Shown here: one piece after another, positions 27,401-37,736 of the stretch
Layout: the number at the start of each line of letters is the position of its first letter
Numbering within the stretch: the stretch's first letter is position 1
The notes under the pieces: model-generated
What the model saw: only the letters and a program-made list of their open reading frames with translations
What the model was told of the DNA's origin: nothing
The model's database searches: none
NCBI GenBank assembly: GCA_003991915.1
Contig: RQTK01000937.1
Coordinates: forward strand, 98,840-162,839
Length of the DNA stretch: 64,000 nucleotides
Reading direction: 5' to 3'
Source of the DNA: Elysia chlorotica
Taxonomy: Eukaryota > Mollusca > Gastropoda > Plakobranchidae
Translations under genes and position numbers: made by a program

Positions 27401-29572
27401 TGGCATGATTCTTGCGACTGTCTTACAACTGCTAGATTACATTGTGAGAACAATCACAGGCCCAGCCGACACCTACCTGAGATGCAATGATCCATTTAGC
27501 CTACTGTCTAGCCCTTACAGACTTGTATGGTGTGTCACCAGATAATCATGATGTATGCACAATTCTATCAGCTGTCATACACATGCTACATTACCTGTGG
27601 AAAACAAACACTGTAGGCTTCGTCGATGCCTACCTGAGATGCAATGGACCGTGTAGCCTGCAGCCTGCCTGGCACTGACAGACACATAAGGCGGCGCCCT
27701 GTCGCCTAACAGGCTCACTTACCTGCGTCATAAACAAACAGCGTTACATCTTGCTAAGTCCAAGAACGGACTCCATGAGCCATATGTGCTTATTTACATG
27801 TAACATATAAGGTGTGCGCGTTCTTCAGGAAAAAATTTGTCAGACCATCTGCCATAAACATATCCATACAATAGTGATGTGGTGAAATTTCTTTTCCGAT
27901 TAATCGGGTAGTATCTCCCAATGACTTTATATTGAAAAAATGTAATTTCCCCGGGATCTTTCCAGATTATGCAGGTTTTCCCGATTTTGCGTTTCCTGGT
28001 TATAAATATTATCACTTATCTTGTCATTTAGTCATTAAATACACAATAATGCTTGCTAATATGTTAGATATATTTTTTTGTAAATTAAGAGAGATATTAC
28101 GTTGGATGTCATCATGTAAGTTTTGTATTGTAGCCACTTTTCCTTTGTAATTTTTAAGGCTGAAAAGATTCGGTTGATGATAGAGCGGCTGAACATGCCC
28201 TTTGTGAAGGTCGGTTCTGTTGAGGAGTTTCAAGGTCAAGAGCGCAAGGTCATCATTATATCAACCGTGAGTACCAATTATCGTGTACAAATATTTGTTT
28301 TGCTCTGCACCCAGGATATTAAAGATCACTACTCACACAGATATCATATAGATAGTTCAAATTTTGTGGGTACCCAGAAAATGGATAAGAAAAAGACATG
28401 TTATATGGAACCCTATCAATGTTTTCATAAAGTCAGTTGATAACAGAAATAAATGTCTGTAAAAGACCAAGCTCAAATAGATGAAGGAGTATTTAGTCCC
28501 TATTAAACTTTTAAATGGTCTGGATTCGTAAAAAAAAATAATGTTGAAAACACCCAATGGACTCATTAATTTTACTTTTATCATTACTTTTCAATAGGAA
28601 ATACTAAAAGGAAATCTCGTTTCAATTTTGGACTTTTCCAATTTTTAGGGAATGAGATTTTGCAAAAAGTTATTCCACTTCATTGGAAGACCTGAGATGT
28701 GTTTGGCAAGCAAAGAAACATCATAGTGTCATGTTATAGTAGCTTGGATTGAATAATTTTTGTTTTATTCGCGCTTTTTTTTCCAAGCTAGAATAATCAG
28801 CACAGTTTAGCATCACCTCTTGCTCGATGAGTTGACTTGTAACTTATTAACTTTTTCCCATCATGCCGCACATATGCTGCATTGCTATGCTCTTGGGCTA
28901 GCACATCTTTTCATTTAACTGCACACTTTCATTTTGAAATAATGAATATCAAATCTTTTAACTTTTGTAAATTCTAAAAAAATTCCCAAAATAGTGCGCT
29001 TAAAAAGAATTGGCCTTGAATCATGTGATGTGAACAAGTTCATGTCTTCTTACTACGTTCATTGACTCTCTCTGATCTTACATTCCTAAAAGGTCCGCTC
29101 CAATGAAAAACTTGTTGGTTTTGACGTGCGGCACACTCTAGGGTTCCTGAGCAACCCTAAAAGATTCAATGTCGCCATCACTCGGGCCCAGGCGCTGATG
29201 GTTCTTGTGGGAAATCCCCATGTGCTGGCCCAGGTAAGAACAGATCTTCTGTTGCCATTTTATTTTATTTTGTTATATTTAATAATTATGTCTTTCTGTA
29301 GTAGTCATATATGCACAAATTCTTATATTTATTATTCTTATTTTCATGTGTAAAATATACAAATGTTCATGGGCAGTTAATGTTATTTGTAAATTTCCCC
29401 TTGCGTAATTTATAAAGGATTATTTTATCTTAATAGGACCCATTATTGTCTGATAAGTTAAGGTTTTACACCAACACAGCAGTAACTTGTTGATTTTTTT
29501 GGTAGAGCAACCTTGCAGGGGGGATAATTACACTATTGTAAAATTTTTTACATACAAATTTGATGGATAAAG

Positions 29573-29648
<76 letters not shown>

Positions 29649-30138
29649 GGTTGCAATGACAATCCCTTGAAAATGTAACAAAAAACAGTTAATATTGTTT
29701 GCTCTGTAGTTCAATGACAAAATGTTCAAACTTACACTAGGTTAATTTTGGTCAATATTTAATGTAAGGCCTAGATTCTATTGAACTAAAAGACAATAAA
29801 TCTCATAAACGTATGTAGACTTATATTTTTACATGTGATTTTTTCTCTCTCTATCTTAGAGTTAAGCTTCATAACTATCAAAATTTCTTGAGGACATAGT
29901 AGTTAAAGAAAATTTTCATGATAAAAAGGTATTCACAAAATAAGAGGGAAAGTTTTTTAATGACTTAATGAAGCTTAAATGGTTGATCTGTGCATTGTTT
30001 TAATTTCAGGATCCTAATTGGCAAGTTCTGATCAAGCACTGTTCTGAAAATGGCGGATACACAGGCTGTGATCTCCCAGATTTCTCAAAATACGATGGAG
30101 ATACCCAGTTTGAGACTGATAGTGATAGGAAGTTGTAA
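10848..30138 (+). CDS. MOV10L1: MOV10L1/Armitage-type RNA helicase, complete, 22 coding exons
   Basis: An SF1 (UPF1-like) 5'-3' RNA helicase. Known family members feed piRNA precursors into primary piRNA processing in germ-cell granules. Exons: 10848-11108, 11801-12101, 12457-12593, 12991-13139, 14338-14409, 16004-16121, 17707-17805, 18929-19075, 19933-20004, 20458-20477, 20886-20947, 21575-21907, 22479-22588, 22980-23057, 23748-23903, 24465-24530, 25258-25422, 26339-26512, 27171-27311, 28159-28266, 29093-29233, 30010-30138. These total 3039 nt with every phase closing, giving 1012 aa (human about 1211). The start [12 protein letters not shown] matches the family N-terminus. Repeated small beta-rich modules fill residues 1-240. 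Helicase motifs: GPPGTGKT (588-595), VDECGQ (703-708), GDPKQLGP (732-739), NYRSH (789-793), EEFQGQE (909-915) and RFNVAITRA (947-955). Motif II reads DECG where vertebrate MOV10L1 has DEAG. The 19933-20477 junction is the weak point and is described separately. Confidence 0.93.
11165..11345. repeat. Dispersed repeat rich in 'aatagcc/ggctatt'
   Basis: Lies in MOV10L1 intron 1. It contains the 18-bp palindrome aatagccaaaaggctatt and several 'ctccgg...cggacaaatagcc' units. A related copy in the opposite orientation lies at about 43608-43665 in the ARMC10-like gene's first intron. Confidence 0.55.
14690..15950 (+). mobile_element. Decayed non-LTR retrotransposon (LINE) in MOV10L1 intron 5
   Basis: Fragments of a LINE ORF2 in sense orientation. 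An endonuclease-start-like string ([14 protein letters not shown]) lies near 15040-15090. After a large internal loss comes the endonuclease-RT linker (15200-15480, [17 protein letters not shown]). The start of the reverse transcriptase lies at about 15740-15930 ([20 protein letters not shown], then [12 protein letters not shown] after stops). Frame changes and stops show that it is dead. The style is RTE/Jockey-like; I cannot assign the clade. Confidence 0.8.
16260..16610 (-). mobile_element. Degenerate tRNA-like SINE fragments
   Basis: Positions 16296-16372 contain 'attatactgatacctacaca' and a reversed B-box-like 'agggcttgaactacgggcct'. Positions 16570-16612 contain another reversed tRNA-like piece ('caatgctctaaccttggact'). 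Both are weak, decayed copies. Confidence 0.45.
16479..17706 (+). repeat. Tandem array of decayed copies of an exon's acceptor end
   Basis: Upstream of the real MOV10L1 exon at 17707 lie about six degenerate copies of its own 5' edge. Exon-like parts begin at about 16479, 16995, 17110, 17265, 17423 and 17577. Each has a pyrimidine tract, a 'ctgaag'-type acceptor, then a version of GCGCTGAGTGCTGCCACCTA and a 'cttctcctgcat' segment, after which the copies turn into a shared intron sequence ('caatcacacatgtcaagaaa'). The last four units are spaced 155, 158, 154 and 130 bp. Only the copy at 17707 continues into the conserved [10 protein letters not shown] coding sequence and a good donor. Confidence 0.85.
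18671..18843. mobile_element. MITE with TTAA ends, piggyBac-like
   Basis: Begins TTAACCTTTACCCA and ends TATGAAAAGGTTAA, so TTAA flanks short inverted ends with CCTTT/AAAGG. A TTAA target duplication is the hallmark of piggyBac-type elements. At 173 bp it has no coding capacity. Relatives lie at 31222-31338, 36936-37061, about 48432-48596 and about 28848-29037. Confidence 0.65.
19076..19545 (+). repeat. Tandem array of decayed copies of an exon's donor end
   Basis: Directly after the MOV10L1 exon ending at 19075 there are five units of 81-82 bp. Each begins with a degraded copy of the exon's last codons (tatgagggttatgtccatga) and the start of the intron ('gttagttcatacaatg...'). The 'tatgag'-equivalents lie at about 19054 (real), 19136, 19217, 19298, 19380 and 19462. 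One unit (near 19280) also keeps the upstream exon phrase 'gatcccaatggac'. Most copies have lost the GT donor; those near 19232 and 19480 still have one. Confidence 0.85.
19640..19815. repeat. Short tandem repeat, about 50 bp unit
   Basis: Several copies of 'gatcactgtataagaacta' with variable spacers ('actttcct', 'attcttattc'). It lies inside MOV10L1 intron 8, next to the donor-end array. Confidence 0.7.
20005..20583 (+). repeat. Repeat DNA splitting a MOV10L1 exon
   Basis: The conserved coding string ends GTG GAA TTT ACC TTT at 20019 and then runs straight into an (ATT)n tract (20020-20073). The missing exon tail, ACCTTTAATAG followed by donor gtaatg, reappears at 20467-20477, and 'ACCTTT' is present on both sides like a target duplication. 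The sequence just before the tail (20420-20465, ending tacagATGGCAGT) is repeated at 20538-20583 after a second ATT tract, so the acceptor lies in repeat DNA. Two splice solutions keep frame: 20004 to microexon 20458-20477, or donor 20078/20079 to 20886. Confidence 0.75.
22791..22848 (+). other. Possible cryptic cassette exon in MOV10L1
   Basis: A strong acceptor (tgctgtttcag) precedes a 58-nt open stretch ([19 protein letters not shown]) ending at a GT (gctg|gtttgt). Its length is 3n+1, so inclusion between the exons ending at 22588 and starting at 22980 would bring a stop (GGC TGA) at once. It may be a poison exon, a decayed exon or chance. The helicase alignment does not need it. Confidence 0.3.
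23553..23697 (+). repeat. Duplicated acceptor end of MOV10L1 exon at 23748
   Basis: A segment of 145 bp starting 'cttactcctgaat' is repeated at 23698. It includes the intron end ('cacacattttct'), an acceptor-like cag, and a diverged copy of the first about 50 nt of the exon (ccatcttagattattgctgc versus ccatcctaaagtactgccgc). The left copy then runs into a CT microsatellite (23660-23692) instead of the rest of the exon. Confidence 0.85.
24223..24400. repeat. (AGT/AGC)n trinucleotide tract
   Basis: About 175 bp of AGT units with blocks of AGC, in the intron before the exon carrying helicase motif II. On the minus strand it reads as a poly-Leu open frame, which is an artefact. Confidence 0.95.
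24640..25060. mobile_element. LINE 3' tail-like fragment followed by SINE bodies
   Basis: Positions 24646-24745 (phrases 'gaggaccagcctgaaccgaa', 'gttgctacagccctatgttc') resemble the segment at about 55180-55270 and read like a LINE ORF2 C-terminus ([12 protein letters not shown]...). Positions 24780-24925 and 24925-25060 are two SINE bodies in the common orientation ('aagacttacgtctgacaatc', 'tgtgtgctgccacacaaaag'). Confidence 0.55.
25500..25625 (-). repeat. Dispersed repeat copy
   Basis: The segment 'ccaatcgtagctctatccta' through 'gagccaatgagcgacc' is the reverse complement of part of the repeat at 2011-2063. It lies in a MOV10L1 intron. Confidence 0.55.
26530..26640 (+). mobile_element. tRNA-headed SINE fragment
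   Basis: Starts 'tgtcgttggcgcaatggtta' (A-box-like) and has a B-box-like 'gggttctgtcacc' near 26582. It lies 20 bp after the MOV10L1 exon ending at 26512. The spacing resembles a tRNA but the fold is imperfect, so I call it a SINE, not a tRNA gene. Confidence 0.55.
27440..27720. repeat. Diverged direct repeat in MOV10L1 intron
   Basis: 'cacctacctgagatgcaatg' near 27470 recurs as 'gcctacctgagatgcaatgg' near 27629, each followed by a tagcct...cactgacagac-like phrase. The spacing is about 160 bp. No recognised family. Confidence 0.5.
28645..29092. mobile_element. Nested repeat reaching the acceptor of a MOV10L1 exon
   Basis: Positions 28650-28847 match a repeat at 55290-55500 (shared phrases 'gagattttgcaaaaagttat', 'gcacagtttagcatcacctc', 'cgatgagttgacttg'). 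A TTAA-type MITE-like segment then interrupts (about 28848-29037, 'ttaactttttcccatcatgc'). The outer repeat resumes as 'ttcatgtcttcttactacgt' and continues to the acceptor at 29092. The corresponding 55500-55560 copy has 'ttcatgtcttctaactacgt'. Confidence 0.6.
29576..29648. repeat. (ATT)n microsatellite
   Basis: About 72 bp of pure TTA/ATT repeat in the last MOV10L1 intron. Confidence 0.95.
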
Positions 30139-30259
30139 CGCAGGTTCTCTCACATTTAAGCTTTTTGGTCTTAACGCAACAGAGTCATATTGATTTTACC
30201 AACAATGCTGATGAAATCACATTATTTTTAATTTTTCCGAAGTTCATAAATTTTGAACA

Positions 30260-30265
30260 AATAAA
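30260..30265 (+). terminator. Poly(A) signal of MOV10L1
   Basis: AATAAA about 120 bp after the MOV10L1 stop codon, followed by a T-rich stretch. It is the first canonical signal downstream. Confidence 0.65.
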
Positions 30266-31221
30266 GATTTAATGTTTCACAAGTAAAACTTCAGTTTTTT
30301 GAGTTTTCAAATTTATTATCAACATTCACTGATCACATGTATGTGATGTTACTCTACTTAGTTAAAAGTTCCCTAACAGGAAGCTGTGATTTTGTTTTTA
30401 ACATGCTTCTGTAGAGCTGCGAGGACAAAAATATGATTTTGCCTCACCATCTCTCCATGCAATATCATAGACGCTATATTGGCACTATTGTTGACGGGTC
30501 CCAAGACATAACATATGACAATTTTATATGCTGCAACCAGAGAGGGTGCAGGGAGACATAGACTCCTGTCTCATTTTTTTTTTTTTTGGCCAAGCAGGTA
30601 CATTTTTTAATTATAATTGTGTAAAAGCCCACAAAAAGGACGGGAAACATACTAAATTTGTAGCTTCCCTTGTGTTAATTGATTCTTAAACTTGAGTTAA
30701 GGGCTTTTTGAATTTGTATATTATCTCTTTTAGTTTAGTTTGTTAAATGAGTTGTTTGTTGTTTGTTTTGGTCTTTTTTTTATTTCACCCTGAAAGTAAT
30801 ATTGAATTTCAAGCTCGACAATGTAATCTCCTGCATTGATTGGTCACTTTAACATTGTTGATTCCATTTCTGTACAAACTACTTGTTCATATTGTTGCTG
30901 ATATGGATCATTGTTATGCTAGTAGTTGCCCCAAATGTTAAACTGTTGCAATCTGGGAAATCATGATTAATATTACCCTTATTCATGTTGAAAAGTTCAT
31001 GTATTAAACAAATTTAAATTGTGCACTTGTTTTAGTTTTGTTTATGGTATTTAGAATTAAGAGCTCAAAAGAAATATAGATGACTAGTGTACAATGTAAA
31101 AGACTGATTGGCATAGATCTTGATAGAAAAAGTTGGTACATCTATGTTTAAATGTGATTCAAGTCCAAGAGAATGTTTGATTTTACGACACGTTTCATGT
31201 CACTTGTGGCAACCCTCGTTT

Positions 31222-31338
31222 TTAACCTTTCCATTGAGCGCTACCTAAAATACCATTATTCCCCTTGGATGCAACATGTCAATTTGAATGGTTCTAAAAT
31301 AGTATTTTTCCAAGGAGATATCATTGCAAAAAGGTTAA
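31222..31338. mobile_element. MITE with TTAA ends
   Basis: Starts TTAACCTTTCCATTG and ends GCAAAAAGGTTAA. At 117 bp it has the same terminal design as the copies at 18671 and 36936. Confidence 0.65.
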
Positions 31339-33745
31339 AATCCATACAGGCTATATCAATCAAGTTTTAAATCACCCTGATGTTTTTTGAGTTTAAGAGC
31401 ACCAAAGATTTTTTCTATTTACGGTGACAAAGTTTCTTGAGATGTTTGAAATTTTAAAAAATGAGTATTGTTTTCAACCATTTGAATTTACAGACAACAA
31501 AATGTGATATTAAAAAATTATTAAAACACTTAATTGTAAACTGTTCATAACAGGGTTTAATTTCCTTCATAAAAAAATAACAAGCCAACTTTAAAAAAAG
31601 ATAACAATCATTTTATATGCACTCATTAGTGTTTCAAGTCAGTACTTTGTGCACTCAGCAAGCATTGGTTCAGCCTTTTTCAACTAATTGAAATTGTAAT
31701 ACATATATAATTATGGCAAACAAGAAACAAACAAGAAAATCGGTGGACAATACAAATTACCACGTGAAAGACATGAGCAGATTGGATGAGTTGTATTACA
31801 GTGACAAACTTTTGTTCATCTGCCTGCTGTATATTGCAGTGAATTGAATGGTATTTATTCCATATGTTAGGCACCCAGGGTGAATCAGGTACAATATAGG
31901 TAAAGCCTATATTGTGCTGATGCTGGACACTAAACAAGAAACAAATAAGGTACAAGTCAGACCCTTTGACTTTTTGATTATATTATACTGTGTCAAAAGC
32001 ATCTAGTATACTATAATTTGATAGGTTGTAAAATTTGAACTCTATCATTACAAGAACAAAAGGTAACCCTTTTCATTCAAAAATGAAAAATATTAACATA
32101 TAGTAGTTATTCTATGTTTAAAGGGCTCCTGCTTACAACTTATATTGACAACCTGTGCCTGATTCACCCTGGTAGTTGCACATACTGGTTATTTACCCTA
32201 ACACAATTGACAATTATAACAAACATTTAATTTTATATTCAGTTACAGTAGTTTACATGTCAGCATGCATAAAGACAAATTACTTATGCAAAGGTACACA
32301 ATATTAAACAGAAGGAAAACTATGGGACCTAGTATTACTTCTACTTCTAGTCCACAATGAAATAAATGATATACTCCATTTATGTTTTCGAGATTAAAAG
32401 ATTTATACTTTTCGTCTATTTCAATCTTAGTTATGGCATGAATCTACACTAGTTAATGTATAGTAGTATGCTTTAGTATATATGAATATAATATAATTTC
32501 CTATATACTTCCTTGTGTGTCCAACTGTCTGACACTCTACTCGCAACATGTATTCGATAACATTGTGAATTGATTCAGCATGTAATTTTCCTACCGCAGG
32601 CTTAGTGAAGCTGTACATGCAGAAGACTAGAAGACGGTTAAAAATAAACCCTTAGAGCAAAGTCAACACTTTGAGCACCATATATAACTGCAATATACAG
32701 TAAAACACAGATTCCTCAAATTGTTTTGACAAGTTTGAGCATAGAAGCAGCGTTCACACTATATTGGGCAATAACCCAATTCGATAAAAATCGTCTTAAG
32801 ATTGACTCAGCAAGCAAAACATCTTGGCTGGTTAAACTGCGATACTTCAGCATGTTTTGCATGCTGGTCAATTTGAAAGATAAGTTTCCTTGCATCCTTC
32901 TGGTTTGATCAAATTGAATTGAGTTATAAGGCAACAACAACAACAAAAAAAAAACAACAGGCATGTAAAGTAAAATTTAAAACTATTTGTTTCTTTCTGA
33001 CATTTAATAGAAACTAACTTAGGAGTAATGTAAATGGAGTACTAACTGTTATCTATAATCTTTTATGATTTGTTTCATCATTTTAATGTGTGTGTGTGAT
33101 TCTACTTGCTTGTATGATTACATTGTAGCTTTATGAAGTATCAGATATCAATATGTTTATGTTTTCATAGTCTTTGATTTAAATTATAGTTTTAACAGCA
33201 GGTAAAAATTATCTTGAATAATTGACTCTGATATATCTTTGAAACTAATAAAATTCTATGACTCATTTCTATAACATGGTTAAATTATTTGATCAAGAGT
33301 ATCAATATAATATGAAACAAAACAGATTGTTCATAAATTATAATTCAATAAAACATAGGCAAAAGCACTCTGCAGCTGTTATATGGAAAACAAAAAATTA
33401 AAAAGAAAAACAAAAAACAAAACAATTTCTTCAAAATAAATCATGGCATTATTACAGAAGACTGTTGAAAAATTATAGAATTAAAAACAAACAACAACAA
33501 AGAAACAATTTCTCCTGATAATGTTAAGAATGACATATATGAGGTAACAAAAAAATTTAATGTGGGATGTTATGTCACAAGGAGTTGCTCCACTTTGTTT
33601 GAAGACACAAGGTTTGTCCTACAAGCAGACAACCTGTCTACTATGAGTCATTGCAATAAGTGCAATAAGTATTTTCGGTCTGATTGCTCTTTCCATGGCT
33701 TGAATTGTTGCACCATAAAGCCTCACTCTGCAGAGTTGATGGGTT

Positions 33746-34010
33746 TTGAGTAGGTTGCTTAACGTCCAAAGTCTGCACTATATAGGCTATTTTGTGGACA
33801 GATTCCAAGACTTACATCTGACAATTTTACTAACACACAGACAGGGCAGGGAACCAAGACCTCTGTCTCTGTAGATCACATTATATTGGCACCGACCCAA
33901 CCAGTAGGAGATGAAAGTGGACAAATACATTTTTGATCGATTGTGGTATTTGAACCGGGGATCTCCCGGTTGGGATACGGACGTTCTACCACTTGAGCCA
34001 CGTGTCTGCG
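33746..34010 (-). mobile_element. tRNA-derived SINE, best preserved common-family copy
   Basis: The right end is a reversed tRNA-like head: 'tttgaaccggggatctcccg' (B box reversed) and 'cggacgttctaccacttgag' (A box reversed). The body contains 'ccaagacttacatctgacaa', 'acacacagacagggcaggg' and 'cattatattggcaccgaccc'. The 3' side reads 'gcttaacgtccaaagtctgc'. Confidence 0.75.
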
Positions 34011-36027
34011 GACGCCATTGCTTGATGAGCTAACCATCACTATCTGCACCCTACAAGTAGATAGAAGTCATGACTTCTAACAAAGTACCAGAACTCTTTG
34101 TAACATCACATTCCCTATAGTATGGCAGGAGTTCATCATTAATTTTGGCTGTGTCGTATTGTGATTCATGAGTACCAGTAATGATTTGAGCCTCAGGCAA
34201 GCAACTGGAAAGAGCAAAACTCTCAGTCCTAGTAAAATGGAAGGATTCTTGCAGAGTCAACCAATAGATAAATAAAACATATCAATCAGATCTTTTCTTG
34301 TTTAAAGAGTACCGCAATCCAACTTTTTCTGAATGGAAAAGGTTATGCAGGTGTATTGAATTGAATTGAATTGATTGCTTAACATCCAACATCAGCACTA
34401 AATAGGCTATCGTTTTGCAGGTGCAAAGTTTTTCTATACAGAGTTTATATTCTGGAACAAAGCTCAATCGATAAAATGAAAGGTATTTGATAAAACTTTG
34501 CACTTGGGACATCACTTTCTTTCAGGAAATGCTGCACCCCAATTAACACATAATCAATCATCACTTAAGTTTTTTTAAAGTTTTTTTTCTGTTACCTAGG
34601 CATGGTTATGAGACGTATAACTGAATTGCAGTTTATTGATTTTTAAAAATAACTTCCAAAGAATTTCAACTCAACAGAGTCACATTGCACACATGTAAAC
34701 TGTGAAATAGACATTGTCTTTGAAATATGAAAAGCTGAAGTTTTCACATCTGCAGTGTTTTCAATCTATCTTCATTGGTTCAAAAGATACGCATTTAAAA
34801 AAACCTTTAAAAAAGTTCAATCTTAAAGGCATTGTTGGCAAAATCACAACTCCATTGCATTAAACTAGAAGTGCAGGAATCTATAAGGATGGTTTACGTT
34901 GGTTTAGTTAAACAGTAACTCTTCCTCAAGAGCATGATAAGAAACAGCACTTTTAAAACTAGGGCCATCTTGGGAATTCATGGTTCAGTTAACGAATATG
35001 ATTACTTTAAGATTAAAACAATAAAAACACATTTAGGCGAGCATTTGCATATGCCTACATTACATGTTAATAACAACAAGCTTTGGTTTTGTTGATGTCA
35101 AACTTATTTTTAAGGCATCTCAACAGGCCTACACATATTGTGAAAGACTTACGAAAATGGGACTTGGAAAAAAAATTCAAACAACTATGTACAGTAAGAG
35201 CATAGCCAAAAAAGCCTGATTGGTTGTATCTACACACCGAGCAACAATATTAAACTATGGCTTTATAGACTGCACATGCAAACCAACAAAAAAGCATAGT
35301 TCTGATTTCTAAATTGTCAATTTTTTTTACTGAAAATCCGTAAGTTTACGGACAACAATTGATTGTTTTTTGTCATCACTGATTGAGTGAGTTATGGTCT
35401 ATATTAATCTGGTTGTGTTTCTGATATGACTAAACAGATCAATGAGTTCAGGAAAAGTTACAAACCTGGCCTCAAGTTTTCTAATACTTTAAGATTTTAT
35501 ACTGAAAGATGTAGGTTTCATTCAATTATAAGTTATTTTCAGAATTAAAAAAAATATCCATGCCACCTAAAACCTTCTCATTCTGATGTGACTCAGACAG
35601 ATCAATGAGTTCAGTGAATGGATTAATCCCTAAGAGAGGGGTAAAGTTACAAACCTGGCACTTAGTCTTTTTTAATATGAATCTAAACCTTTCAGATTGA
35701 ATATGAAACGTGTATGTTTCATTCAATAACAATTTATTTTTTGAATTAATGAAATATGTGCGCCACCTAAAATCTTTCTTACATTGTGAGAGAACTTCTA
35801 ATAATGTCAGACTACTAGAATGCACTCTGATCATCTTATGACAGATGAACATCTATGGCTTTTGGAAAAATTGCAGTAACTGTTGTTCTAGTCTGTTCCT
35901 ACCGAAGACAAAGACATTTCAATATACATTTTGGCGTAACATCTATCTAGTATAAAAATTTGAAACCGACACTAGTATCTTTCCGTTTACTCTCAATACA
36001 TAAAAAAATGAATTTTTTGAACCGCAA

Positions 36028-36324
36028 TCAGTCACTTGAATCAGATATGTACTTATACAGCCTAGAAGCCTGATAGGTGACATCTTCGTCATCGTTCTTG
36101 GTCAAGCGATACACTTTGCTCCTTAGGCTCAGCATGCCCTCCGCATCGTGGAGAATCGTAAAAATGCTTTCCGCCGAGTCAGAGTTGTGACCTGTGGGAA
36201 GCGACTCAGGTCCTAGTTTCTGTGCCCGCAACGTTGTGAAGACGTTTGCCAACATGGTCACTGCTCGGAGAGTCACGTCGTTTTGTGTCGGGGGTGCCAG
36301 AAGAGACAGCAGGCAAAGCGGGGC
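36028..36324 (-). CDS. Second copy of the ARMC10-like last exon
   Basis: A 297-nt open exon with its own cag acceptor and stop. It encodes 98 residues that differ from the nearer copy (38033-37737) at only two positions: LRAQKL versus LREQKL, and NDDEDV versus NDHEDV. It is phase-compatible with the exon at 38910-38662. It could be an alternative last exon, a fresh and redundant duplicate, or an assembly duplication. Confidence 0.7.
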   Translation of the reverse strand, partial: APLCLLSLLAPPTQNDVTLRAVTMLANVFTTLRAQKLGPESLPTGHNSDSAESIFTILHDAEGMLSLRSKVYRLTKNDDEDVTYQASRLYKYISDSSD

Positions 36325-36935
36325 CTGTGAGTGAATTTAAAGATGGTTAGAAAATTTATCACCACTACGCTAACAGTATGGCATACAGTATCTCACTTTT
36401 GGTAGTTTGAAAATTGGAGAAAAAAAATTATATTCCTGTGCTAGTAATTATTACTAAGTAATAGAAATTTTTCTATTGTTCTTTTTTTCTTTTCTTATTC
36501 AAGTAATAAAAATCAGCACATTTAAATTTGGGATTCACCATAAGATAGATACTGATCTAGAAAACACATTAATATGCTTATGTCAAATGGCATATCTCTG
36601 AGATAAAAAGACAAGCTCAAGAGTTTAGGTATAACAACCTAAGGTGACACAAGAACATACAGTGGATTGAGCTTAAAACAAAAGAGTTTTAAGAATATCT
36701 ATTACAAAGCCACACTTCATCTTTCACACTAATGGTACAAAAATATCTTAAGTGTTGTTTTTTGTTTTGTTTCTTGTTTTTAAGTTAAATCAAAATACTT
36801 AAAATGGGAATTTTTCTGACAGTTTTATGTATTCCTCCTTTGAAATTGTATGTAATGCTCAAATTTCTATTTTGACTATTTAAAAAGCGGAGAGCCCAAA
36901 GAGACCCCACAACATATGGAAAATGCTGTAAAAAA

Positions 36936-37061
36936 TTAACCTTTTCTCGACGCCAATATCCGGTTGAGAAACTTTTATTTAACACTGTTTGAAAGGGTGC
37001 ATCCACAGAGAATACATTTATTTTTTATAATACTTCAGTTAGCGCATCCTAAAAAGGTTAA
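36936..37061. mobile_element. MITE with TTAA ends, present in one duplicate only
   Basis: Begins TTAACCTTTTCTCGACG and ends CATCCTAAAAAGGTTAA (126 bp). It lies in the part of the left ARMC10-like unit that the right unit lacks. Confidence 0.65.
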
Positions 37062-37736
37062 ACAGGATTCATCTTAAACCTTTTCAACAGTATTTTAGAG
37101 CTGAGACCTGACCCAGTGAGGCCAACTGGATCATTATCTTTTTTACTGAGTCTCTTGTGTACAGGGGCATAGCAAATTGGATGCCAAAACATAACCTTTA
37201 AATACCTTCACCTTTTTTGTTGTACTGAAAATCCATAAATCAGTGATGTGAACTAGATCACAATTTTTTTCTTGGAACCTCTTCTTTTCAAAGCAGCATA
37301 TCACAATGTCACAATACATAACCCTTTCACATACTTTGGTTGAACTCTGGCCCACTAACTTCATCTTTACTAAAAATCCATAGTTTTAAACAAATGGGTA
37401 TCACTGCTCACCTTGCCAGCGAGAATATGCGGAATAACAAGTTATTTTCAGAATTAAAGAAATATGTGTGCCACCTAAAATCTTTCTTACATTGTGAGAG
37501 AACTTCTAATAATGTCAGACTACTAGAATGTACTCTGATCATCTTATAACAGATGGACATCTATGACTTTTGAAAAAATTGCAGTTACTGTTGTTCTAGT
37601 CTGTTCCTACTGAAGACAAAGACATTTCAATATACATTTTGGCGTAATATCTATCTAGTATAAAAATTTGAAACCGACACTAGTATCTTTCAGTTTACTC
37701 TCAATACATCAAAAAATTTAATTTTTTGAACCGCAA

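Larger units (their letters stand above)
30270..35723. other. Intergenic, no gene seen
   Basis: Between the tail-to-tail genes I find no convincing exon. It holds a SINE body at about 30478-30578, a TTAA-ended MITE at 31222-31338, a full SINE at 33746-34010 and AT-rich unique sequence. A segment at about 35526-35600 resembles the start of the ARMC10-like duplication unit ('aagttattttcagaattaaa'). Confidence 0.6.

Noticed and set aside
33562..33753. 63-codon Cys-containing frame
   Set aside because: No domain, no splice context, and its 3' end runs into a SINE.
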